A DNA stretch of 64,000 bases, from contig OZ022498.1 of assembly GCA_963989385.1 (NCBI GenBank), positions 104,827,298 to 104,891,297 on the forward strand, given 5' to 3'. Positions within the stretch are counted from its first letter, which is position 1, and each line of letters opens with the position of its first letter. Below, piece by piece: positions 12,076 to 22,100 of the stretch. Origin of the DNA: Ctena decussata. Its lineage: Eukaryota; Mollusca; Bivalvia; Lucinida; Lucinidae. The notes below the pieces were generated by a model. That model saw only the letters and a program-made list of their open reading frames with translations. It made no database searches and was not told the DNA's origin. Made by a program: the position numbers and the translations under genes.

Positions 12076-13187
12076 GAGGTACCGATGGCATAAAAATCGC
12101 CAAACCGTCTTAGTTCATAGCCCTGGACTGAAATACATTTACTGTGGCTGAAAGTGTCGTTGAACCCGAAACGCCCAACCAGCAATCTTATTGTTTCTAA
12201 ATTATGGCTTTCAAAATTATAAATCATACCTATATCAACCCTATTCCATTTTATCGAAAAATTCCAGATTTGAATGAATTTAGTAATTTTACCACTTTGC
12301 AATAATCTTTTACACCAACATTTATCTTAATCCTTAGCTTCAGCTCTTTTTATTGACAAAACTTATTGGCTACTGTAAAATTTTCAAAAAATTGGGACAC
12401 CGGAAATAATTACCGTTATTGTCCTTGCTTCAACAATGCAGTAATGCATCCAAAAGATGCAGATGGAATAGCAAACAGTGCAGAACCTGACCAGACAGTC
12501 TGATCTGGGTCTGCTTTGTTTGCTCATACCTATATCTGTCCCAATACTTATAGGCCATATTATTACGGTATTTGTACTCTAAAGATGACTTGCATGTCTT
12601 CTATTTTCACACTAATATCGGCCATAAAGGTTTCGAGACAAGTTCTCTATAGCTCGCAAACTTCTAATAACACTCATTAGTCATATTTTCCATTGTCATT
12701 CCAGTTACATATCATTATTATATACCACCCTTACCAGAAAACGCCAACCGAGCACGAAATATTTCGCACTGAGCAAGGTCTACAATGGTAAGGATGGTAT
12801 AAAATAATAATAGGGAGATAATCCACTCGCTATTTAAAGCCCGTGGATTACCTCCTGGTACAGGCGGACAAACTATGGTACACTTTTACGAAGATCTCTG
12901 CTGTAGGTGTGTTACTTCTATAATCAATTCTGTTGTTCACATGTGGCTTCTGTCCTATGGTACTTGGGGTTCTATCATCATGAAGCTTAAAACAAAGTTA
13001 GCACAGCACAAAACAATAGAAAATGTTACTCTTGATATCTCGGGGGTTCTTCCTCTAAAGGTGAAAATGTATATACACAGAATCGCCAGTGGCATTCGAC
13101 ACAGTTTGTAGAAATTGGAATCAGACCCGAGACAAAGCTGAATGCGTACAAAGTAAAAAGATAGGCAATGATCAAGAATTAATGCAC
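12076..13187. other. No gene seen; one dispersed repeat piece
   Basis: 12455-12550 is a copy of the short foldback element also present at 576-655. The rest is AT-rich without recognisable coding sequence. Frames at 12875 and 12955 have no domain. Confidence 0.4.
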
Positions 13188-13510
13188 ACAGGGTATAATC
13201 GATTCCGCTTCCTGCAGATACTGTACATCCTATTTGGCTTCCGCCGAGACTGTCCGCGAACTCTTGCTTCCTGCCGAGACTTCTGTACATGATAAATGGC
13301 TTCCTGCCGAGACTGCCCGCGTGATTCTGCTTCCCGCCGAGGCTCTCGGCAGGAAGCAGAGTCACGCGGACAGTCTCGGCAGGAAGCCATTTTACGAGGA
13401 CAGTAGTCCCTGCTGGAAGCAAGAGTTCGCAGACAGTCTCGTTGGAAGCCAAATATGATGTACAGTCTCTGCAGGAAGCGAAAATAAGCGGAATCGATTA
13501 TACTCTGTGA
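13188..13510. repeat. 320-bp near-perfect palindrome with almost no loop
   Basis: The arms meet near 13344. The outer ends are CACAGGGTATAATCGATTCC at the left and GGAATCGATTATACTCTGTG at the right. Each arm contains three diverged ~45-bp units of the type CTTCCTGCCGAGACTGTCCG. The open frames on both strands are a consequence of the palindrome and are not genes. It could be a snap-back element or a hairpin RNA source. Confidence 0.75.
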
Positions 13511-14245
13511 TGCAATCAAATCCCACATCCTGCACTTAAAACCCAATGGGAAAGAAGCACACACACAAACTGACAAACGTTCATGAAAGACACGAACTGT
13601 AAATGAACAGCTCTTTCCCAAACAAGTGGTCATTCAGCTACCCTAACTGTAAACAGCAGCAACATCTAGTTTTACCTATTTTCTATTTTACATTACAAGA
13701 CAAAATAAATAGGAAATTATTCAGGTGACCATATTGCTGGAGTTCATAGACACGTGGACATACAACAATTAACATGGAATAACCACAATCTAAATACGAT
13801 GCATTTTGTGCATTGTATTTTTACCATGTTAATTTCCACAGTTTCGCACGAATTGACCTCCTGCTCAAAATGTGTTCCTTCGAAATTATTAATAGAAAGA
13901 GGTAGTCTTCCAAAGTGGGCCATAAATTCAAATTAAAATCCATAAATCAAACATTGGGTCGGAAAAATGATATCTTGAATGTGATATAAGTGCATATAAC
14001 AGGAAGAGCTCTGCGGTTCAGTTACGGTTCTTGTGTAATATCACGGGCACTTTTTGGAATTGAAAGCTAAACTATCAGTATAATATTAGATACCTTCCAG
14101 TGTAGAGTTTCGATCTTACATTTTCACTAATTACTTACTGGCTGTGCTTGCAGCAGTTGCAGATTATTTTTTTGTATCTTCTATCACTTTTTCGTCTCTT
14201 TTCTTTCTCCCTTTGTTTGATATAGACTGATCTCTTATACAGCCG
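13511..14245. other. No gene recognised
   Basis: 13603-13650 is loosely similar to the opposite strand of 34095-34150, in the 3' untranslated part of the Penelope-like element, so it may be an old remnant. Otherwise nothing was recognised. Confidence 0.35.
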
Positions 14246-14250
14246 TTAAA

Positions 14251-15154
14251 GCCCCAGTCACACATTCACGGTTCAGGCTACGGTTTACCACGATTCACCA
14301 CGGTTTGACCTAGACGGCAAACTGGGGTGAACCGTAGAAAAATCCAGCATCACTACGGTTTGCCAGGGTTCCATTAGGGTTTCTCACGGTGCTTGTACGG
14401 TGTCTGTACGGATCATCTACGAATTCACGACGGTGCAAAGCGGCAGCACTACGGACAACAAGGGTATCCCACGGTCGCATTACGGAAGCTGACGATGCTA
14501 CTACGGTTCGATACGGTGCTAGTACGACTCAAGCCGGTAGCGCTACGGGCTCACACGATTGTCTACGGTTTAACGGTGGTCAATATAATGACTTTTGTTG
14601 TTGGTGTTTAATTTATTTGTAAGCAAGAAAAGTATTTTATCACATTATATAAAACTAAATTTTTCGTAAAATGTGCAGCAAAAAGTTTGAAATTCGGTTG
14701 ACAAATAAAAATTTTATACTAAAAATTAATTGTGAGTAGGCATTTTGCATTGAAAAGGAAAGTAATCCAAAGTCACAAACTTTCGAGTCTGGGAACTTAT
14801 TTCTCTTGAATAAAAAGTGAGTTTTCGTAGTGACAAAATTACTACGGTTGTCCACGAATACCGACGGAAAGCCAGGGATAATCACGGATACACCTACGGT
14901 AACGCTACGAACGGGCACGATTCTGTTACGGTTGCGCTACGGTTTAGGCCACGCCCACAAGCCACCACGGTTCACCACGGAAGTTTTAAACAGTTTAAAA
15001 CTTCCGTAGCGACTCCCGGATCACCACGGTTCTTCAGGGATCATTACGGAACACGACGGATGCATCTACGGTGCTACTACGAATCACGACGGTGTGCTAC
15101 GGTTTGTGAAACCGTGGTGAACCGTGGCCTGAACCGTGAATGTGTGACTGGGGC
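14251..15154. mobile_element. TIR element full of CTACGGT/CCACGGT motifs
   Basis: The left end is GCCCCAGTCACACATTCACG and the right end CGTGAATGTGTGACTGGGGC, a perfect inverted match. The flanks are TTAAA on both sides (14246-14250, 15155-15159). Subterminal regions 14262-14590 and 14830-15130 carry dozens of CTACGGT, CCACGGT or CACGGTT motifs in both orientations, around an AT-rich centre. Such subterminal arrays can be transposase-binding sites. Frames at 14389 and 14817 are low-complexity products of the motif. Confidence 0.75.
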
Positions 15155-15159
15155 TTAAA

Positions 15160-17372
15160 TCCAAAACAACCAACCAATATCAGCTATTCAAGGGAATTAA
15201 CTGCAACATTACTTCTTCCAGTTTCTCAAATTTTGGGATATTTTTCAACTTTAACATTGTTTTGTCAGGAAACGAAACGGTGAAACTTTCGTTTTTTCTT
15301 GTCTCATTCTGTAACCTACAATGTAACTTTTACTGAAATAATATGCATAAGCATGCCCCGTCGATTAAATAGATTTTTATTTTTTTCTTGCAATTCTATT
15401 TTCTTGCATTTTTAAAAAAAAACAGTGTAAAAAAAAACAACAACTTACTATCAAGATAACTGCATTTTTTCCACCATTTTGTTTCAAATATCTTATACTA
15501 TAGATTATATGATTTGTAGAAATGAAAGTGCATTCATAGGCCAGAAATATGAATTTAGAATTACATTTTTTAGGAAAACAAGACGGTGAATTGTGTTTTT
15601 TTTTCTCTCTCTTATCCAAATGTTTTATAGCCCTTTTGGTTATTCAGCTGGTATAACGGCTTGAATGCCCCGCCAATATTTCTATTCAGTATCCATCTAC
15701 CTTAAAGTCTCCATAGTCCTACTAGTGGTAAAAACGTCTCAATACAAATCATGACGAACACCGCTTCAATCTTCAGGTTTGGTGATAAAATATGGGTTGT
15801 GTGCATAGATTGATCCATAACTGGCAAAATATGGGGACTTTGTTTGTGAAAGACAAATCGCTCGACAAAACACTTTTTTCCATTCCTGGTTCCCCGTTGA
15901 GTGAGGCAAAATAAACAAAAAACGGTACAGTGAATGGGCCCGCACGCTTGTAAATTGTATTTTTACCATTTTATTAAGATTATAAAATCGAAAGTAGATC
16001 ATTTTAGTTGGCAACTTAAATTACCCAATCCACTTTTCAAACGTGAAACTTAAGGATGTTTTATCTGTTTAAAGTTAGCTAATCGTCGTCATTTGCAAAA
16101 CTATGGTGAGAAGCTTACAGTGATACCTCACGATGATATTTTTCATGCTGATAGAGCAATGGGGTCTTTAACAAAGTTTAATTTATGGTAAAAATGGTAA
16201 AAATACAAAGTACAGTCAAAGAGTTCCTGTCTCGCTTTTAGTTGTATTTCACTGCTCAGAGGGGAACCAGAAAATAAAATAGTATCCTATGCTGTGGTTT
16301 TTGATAACTGTTTCTCATTCTTTTTACTCATGGCTGATTCATTTGTTCAAATTTTGGTAATCACTGTCAATTGTAATGCCATTTCATCCATATCTACCAC
16401 TGATAAATTTTGATGGTTTTGTCGTATCGCGGCTCAAATGTTGGTTTAAAACTGAAGTTTTATGTCTGTCAAAAATGTAGTTTTATTGTCTCTCACAATT
16501 CTTTTTAGAATCAAATCGTAAACAAACTAGGGGTTATTAACAAAAAGGACATCTAGTCATTTTCATTGAATGCTGCCACGCTACGGCTAAGTAACAAAAA
16601 AGCATTCGTTATAAGCATAATCCTCAGCTAAAATATTGATAAATGGAATTCCGAAGTATCAAAAAGTGTGTTAATCTGTCGACTTAGTTTGACTAGGTGC
16701 ATATTTTGTTTAAAAAGAACGAACTGGGAACGTTTTTGTCGGTTGCTTGGCCCATTGAGTTTTAGTTGGTGTGTTTTCTCTTGCTTCAGCATTTTTCAGT
16801 GATGTTGTGAACTCCAGGCGTCACAAAACGTTGCTTCTTCCAAATCCTCTTCTTTGTCATCATACTTTTTAATCAATGATTTATTTGCTTCCCGCGATTA
16901 TGACTTTCAGGCGGACCAGCAACTGATGAACCATTGTAGAACCTATGGGTGAGGGTTGGGATCCCTTAAAATCGGGTTGAACTCCCCCCCCCCCCCCCCC
17001 CCCATCCTCTATCCATATCATTACGTTTCGCCTATTATGAGAGTGGATTTATTTTTCAGTTAAACTATTTTTCAGTTAAACTAGCTGAATGACTGCTGAC
17101 TGGGAGAGCTCTTCGATCTGTTTAACAGGCACGCGTCTCGTGAACTCCTGTCTGTTTATGCGTTTTCTTTCCCCTACCCCCCTCCCCCACCCCACCCGCC
17201 TATGTTTATTTTTTCGAGGTGCAGCCTTGTACAATTTCGATATTGTTCCACATATCACAAGATTCCATTTGTCAAATAACGCGCATGTCAAAATTTAGCC
17301 AATAATAACAACATGAACAAAGGTCAATGAATATTTTATCTTCGTTTTTTTCTCGTCGTACTGCACTGTGAA
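15160..17372. other. AT-rich sequence, no gene recognised
   Basis: Contains a C homopolymer at 16984-17003. Frames on both strands are short and domain-free. This is probably the pre-insertion locus of the large nested element that follows. Confidence 0.4.
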
Positions 17373-17378
17373 TACTAG

Positions 17379-18317
17379 TTTTATGCTGAAAAATTTTGGG
17401 TATAATATGTCAAATGTTTCATCTTTAATTTGTTGTTTTGTTTTAATATTTTTGCAAAAAAAACTATATAGAACTATTAAAATGTTTCAGTTGATACTGA
17501 GAAGTGAATTACTTTCATACTTTAATATGTTTTTGTGTGTCTTTCAAAAATTCTGATTTTAGAGATTTTGTTAAAATATGTCCATATAATTTAGTAATAA
17601 GTCTGATCAAAATCCTCTCACTCTCTCAGGATATGGTCATCAAGTCCAATCTAAAATGCTATTAGCAGTTTGAGCATAGTTAATCCTCGAAAGAAAGAAA
17701 TACCAAACTCAGTTTTGACAACAAATCTCCATAATCAGCTGATCTGAGTGACAATTAGTTGATATGGTGGTTATGGTGTCAAACACCATCAAAAGTTATT
17801 GTTGTTCTTGATGAGCATAACCTGAGAAATGGGAAGTGATTAAAAATTCTTTTGTCTAAAGAGCGAGTGAGTGACAGCTGCAAAAAGTAGTGATTTTCAC
17901 ATGTTTGTCTATATAAGGTTTTCTTGACTCCCTGGTCAGGATCGATCTTTTAATAATTATCTTTTTATGTGGAATTCCATACAAGACTGGACTTTGCCGT
18001 CATATTAATTTCAGGAGCGGATTTTACCCTCTTTTTCTTTCTGTGGGTTAAACTGGACTTTACCGTTTACCAGCAAAATACAAGATTTCTTTTGGAAAGG
18101 ACATTTTAAAAGTTAAGCTGGAAAACCAGTTAATTTCATCTTGTGTGTAGACTTTTATAATTAGTTGTGTTAAGCAACAAACTGTGTAATTTTTTGGAAT
18201 TTATTTCTAGGACTTTGGAACTTATTTAGTTGGGGAAAATTATATAATAAACATTTATTGTAGAATCGGTGTTCTTCGTCATTTCTCTTTACAAAACTAG
18301 AACTTATAGACCTCAAT
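17379..18317 (+). repeat. 5' LTR of gag-only element (left 939 bp)
   Basis: Matches 39155-40104. The U3 part (17379 to about 18008) is almost identical to the 3' LTR, while the R/U5 part is clearly diverged. A poly(A) signal context ATAATAAACATTTATT lies at 18244-18259. The remaining end of this LTR is at 33580-33592. Confidence 0.8.
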
Positions 18318-18321
18318 ACCA

Positions 18322-18593
18322 ATCTTTTATGCCGTGGGATTTACGGTCTTTTTACCTGAGTTGCCATGGAATGGGGGCATTGTAATATGAAAACCAGTTG
18401 CCATATCTACACTATTGTTATCACTCTGTTCTGTGACTTCTGGCAATTCTGGGATTTGTCCAGTAAGCACTGTAGCTTCTAAGTCACTTAAGTTTAAAGA
18501 ACTGTCTGCTGAACTTACTGGATCCGGTGTACTTTCCCCTGAACTTAGCTGGTCACAGGATCTGAGATAATATCTGTTTTCAGGCGTTGACAT
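18322..18593 (-). pseudogene. Truncated second gag copy fused to an LTR tail
   Basis: 18593-18354 repeats the first ~80 codons of the gag at 30091 with almost no change (MSTPENRYYLRS...). It then jumps, just after CATGGCAACTCAGG, into AAAAAGACCGTAAATCCCAC, the last ~32 bp of the LTR (18353-18322). The fragment follows directly on the 3' LTR and a second PBS. It is therefore the residue of a tandem LTR-internal-LTR unit whose pol, env and most of the last LTR are deleted. It is not functional. Confidence 0.8.
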
Positions 18594-18994
18594 CGATCAC
18601 GTACCACTGTGTCTACTCCACCAATCTTTTATGCCGTGGGATTTACGGTCTTTTTATCTAAAATCTGAACAGAGAGAAACAATATAAATTTCCAATCCTT
18701 TATTTTCTGAATTCCTTCTCACTAATACAAGCAGAGTTGTTTTGTGTGTGTAATAGACAAAGTACATACATAATACCTATAAACTTAAAACTACTAAAAA
18801 TATAAAGCTAATTATCCCTTCAGTATGTTGTAGCATTTCCAAGAAACAAACTATTTTCATTCCTGTGAGCCATAGTTTTCAACCGATAGCTTCTCTTTAT
18901 TGCTTTTGAAAAACAGCATATAGTGTCTGATACTTTAATACGGCTTGCTGCTTAATATAAGAAGTTGTGTTTTTTGTAAACTTTATTTAAGACT

Positions 18995-19326
18995 AGAATC
19001 ACTGGTCCACGAATTAATTTATGCTATTTACATGAAGTAACAGTTTATATTTTCGCAAAACAAGTTTAAGGAGAACTGTAATGAATAATAGAATAATGAG
19101 CCGTTCGTTCACGAACTATGTTAAAACTTGGAGCATATGTTTGCATATTCATGACAATGTTAAATCTTTAAATATTCGTTCACGAATTAATTTAAGTTGT
19201 TAACATTAAACCTAAGTTTACACAAGTTCAAAAGAGAAGAATCTTTAGATAAACTACAGGGAGATAAGAGTTATTTGCCGTTCGTTCACGAACTAGCTTA
19301 ACTATTAACCTAGTTGTTCACGAACC
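18995..19326. promoter_or_regulatory. Cluster of GTTCG-TTCA-CGAAC dyads in the LTR
   Basis: Perfect or near-perfect dyads occur at 19103-19116, 19174-19187 and 19280-19293, with half or variant copies near 18999 and 19315. All are repeated in the other LTR (about 30500-30830). Spaced identical dyads in an LTR suggest protein-binding sites. This is inferred; no factor is named. Confidence 0.4.
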
Positions 19327-20269
19327 TTGATCTCTTAGCAACAAGCCGAGATGCTAATATAAAATAAACATGATTGTATATGTCTATACAAGGAGAAAGG
19401 AATAATGAGTTAACAATTACTAAATGTAAAATTAAGTTGCCTCCAAACTATTTCCAGCAGTCATTGTTCTTATTATTATTATTATTGTCATTATTATTAT
19501 TATTTCCAAAAGTGCTTAATTACCAGTTGTTAGCCTTAAATGAATGATTGCTTCTATCAATAACACTACTTACGGAAATAAGAAGGAAAAAGAAAGTTAT
19601 ACTATTTACTCCTAAATAACTATGTTTATTATGGGGGGAACTCACTTGGCTTTAGAATGAGAGGTTGTCAACGCCTTACATTATGAACTTGTTTTTTTTA
19701 TAGAACAGTCCGGATTAGTCGGTTTCTAGAAAATGCTACTTTAAACTTCTATGACAGTTCATGAGACTTATTGACCAATTAAAAGTTACACACTTATTTT
19801 CATGTATATAAAGATAAAGTTAATACCAAAGTTTGCGAGTATGAAAATAATGAAACAACTTGAACTTTTCTGCACAAATATACTATACAGGTTCGTTTTC
19901 TGGTGTGACTAAGTTATCACCTCACAAAAGTACCTGTATTTCGTAAAGTTAAAGTTGCTTCTGTTCGGACACAAAATATTGATTGATTTCATAGTATTTA
20001 CCGTAAACGTATTAACACTTGGACATACAAAATATTTATTGATTCAGCAAAGTATTTACCGTAAATGCATTAACATTTGGACACACTGCAATTTACAGAT
20101 AATAAACATGCTGCTCTTGTTTTTCACTGTTTGCTTAAGTATTTGTGTCCCAACAACAACCTATGTGGAATACATTGGTAAAGTTATACTAGTATTTGAA
20201 ATCATTGAGTACTCTGATCATGGTCTGCACTGTTCGCTCAAGTATCAGCCTGCACTGTTTGCTAAGGTA

Positions 20270-20900
20270 CTAGTCTGACCTGTTTGCTTAAGTACCAGCC
20301 TGCACTGTTTGCTCAGGTGCCCGGTCTCGATGATTAGAGCTATCACGGTAGTTTATTTGAAGCAATTGTTAGGCACAAATACAGAATAACTTTGCGCTCT
20401 GTTTGGACACCCTTGTCCCAACACTCAGTGTCACCATGGCAGAGTCATACAAGCTTTTGTTGAACATACCACAATGAACAAAGTGTCTGCTCAAAACAAA
20501 AGTGTCCAAATACAGAGCGTCACTATGGCAAATTCATACAAGGTAATTTGTCAAATATACTGCACGGGACAAAGTGTTTGCACAAAACAAAAGTGCAGTC
20601 TTTTCTGATGTACACTACTGGTTTTGGAACTTATGTCCAAATACTCAGGGTCACTGTGGCACATTTATACAAGGTTTTTGCTAAATATACCACAGTGGAC
20701 AAAGTGTTTTTGCAAAGTAGAAATTCAGTCTTAATGATCTGCACTGTTTATCTGAGAACAAATGTCCCAACAGTTAGAGCACTTACAGTACTTTATACAA
20801 AATTATGGATACAGTGTTCTTGCAAAATAATGGGAGGAAATAGAACATTTTCTTATTGTAAAGTAGATCCTTGCATTTTACAGATCCATTCAAAACAGAT
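20270..20900. repeat. Diverged ~100-bp tandem repeats in the LTR
   Basis: Segments containing CAGTGTCACCATGGCAGAGT or CAGGGTCACTGTGGCACATT, then CATACAAGG-like, then ACAAAGTGTTTGC, recur about every 100 bp. A shorter series TGCACTGTTTGCT precedes them near 20220-20310. The other LTR has the same array at 31730-32390. Confidence 0.55.
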
Positions 20901-22001
20901 CAATTTATTCAAAACAAGCATTTGTTGAAGTTACAAGATATTTTACCATGGTTACATTTTCACAGAAATAATTCTTGATTATGAATTGTAGAAAAAGTTA
21001 AAAATGCCAAAAATAAATAGTGAATAATTTTTATGAAAGAAATTAATAAAAATCGAATTTTCAACCGGAATATTTAAATTGAAAGAGAAACAAGAAACTG
21101 CAGAATTTCACGTCACATTTTTGAAAAGGAAAAAGATGAAATTACAATAATATGTAGCTTTTTGCCTTAAGAAAAAAGTATAATTTATCCCAAAAAGCAA
21201 AATAAAAAGAGTTAAAATTAGAACACTGTCCATAGAAAGCAACAAGAAGTACAGTAAAAACATTTTATCAAAAGAGCAAAAATATAAACAAGAGATGGTA
21301 ATAAACTGTCACTTACCTAAACAGAGAGAAACAATATAAATTTCCAATCCTTTATTTTCTGAATTCCTTCTCACTAATACAAGCAGAGTTGTTTTGTGAC
21401 TGGTCAGAAACTGGTAGGATATTTATATTGTATCCCCTGCACAGGTGTGAAAAGGGGTTTCCTCAAAACCATGTGACAGCTATCACTTACAAACAATAGC
21501 TAAAATCACATCTATCACTTAATAATTTTAGATCAAAGCCAGGTGTCTACTCAGATATGGCACTTAGGTGATTAAGACTCAGAGCAGGGATTTGATGTCA
21601 ACACTGTTTGTGGCAGTTCCTGCTCCCAGGGAGTGATTGCCTTCTAATCAGCTGTTGACAGTGATTACAGTTCCTGCTCACAGCTTAGACAGTTTTGATA
21701 GTTGATCAGCTATCAAAATCAAGACTGTGAAAGTGCCGAGTTATGAAAACAACACCTGGCTTGGACCCTAACAATGTAATTTATCCTATTACCCAAAGTT
21801 TGAAAACTACAGAAAAATAGAAAAGAAATACAAGAAACTTACAAAAATTTATAATGTCCCATCTTGCACAATCTTAAGTAATATTGCATTTTATCATTTT
21901 TATTCATTTATCTATTTTTTTTTACCTTTTGATTATTTTATTTATTTATTTTTTTATTGCAATATTATGCAAGTTTATGCAAGAAATTCTTGGGCATAAT
22001 A

Positions 22002-22015
22002 TCTCCCCCTACTTT
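22002..22015 (-). other. Polypurine tract of env-bearing element
   Basis: Read on the minus strand: AAAGTAGGGGGAGA, directly before the LTR start TATTATGCCC. The ~20 bp upstream (TTTGGGGACCAAAGTCTTC) also occur before the 3' LTR of the gag-only element at 39120. Confidence 0.75.
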
Positions 22016-22100
22016 GAAGACTTTGGTCCCCAAAGTTTGAAAACCTGAATAACATATACATATCTACTATCAAATGTCTAATCAAAAGTATGCAACCAAA

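Larger units (their letters stand above)
18665..21316 (-). other. Intron-like 2.65-kb segment inside the LTR (copy 1)
   Basis: It begins AG/GTAAGT at 21316 and ends TTTCTCTCTGTTCAG at 18665, with a strong pyrimidine tract. The ~75 bp just upstream of the donor and just upstream of the acceptor are the same sequence. The same arrangement is at 32813-30163 in the 5' LTR. If spliced, the LTR would shrink to about 0.75 kb. It is unclear whether this is a real intron or an insertion with terminal repeats. Confidence 0.5.
18624..22001 (-). repeat. 3' LTR of env-bearing element
   Basis: 3,378 bp, starting TATTATGCCC after the polypurine tract and ending GGCATAAAAGAT before TGG. It matches 30122-33518 nearly throughout. 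It contains the intron-like segment 21316-18665 and a 75-bp sequence with AATAAA present twice (21400-21324 and 18745-18668). Small plus-strand frames inside (19955-20278, 20548-20928) recur in the other LTR and look non-coding. Confidence 0.85.

Noticed and set aside
13172..13633. Overlapping frames of 74-165 codons on both strands
   Set aside because: They are produced by the palindrome and its repeated GC-rich units.
14389..15158. Frames of 72-113 codons
   Set aside because: Low-complexity translation of the CTACGGT motif inside a TIR element.
19955..20278. 107-codon plus-strand frame, with a perfect protein copy at 31450-31773
   Set aside because: It lies inside both LTRs of the env-bearing element, so its repetition reflects the LTR pair. 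No domain, and antisense to the element.
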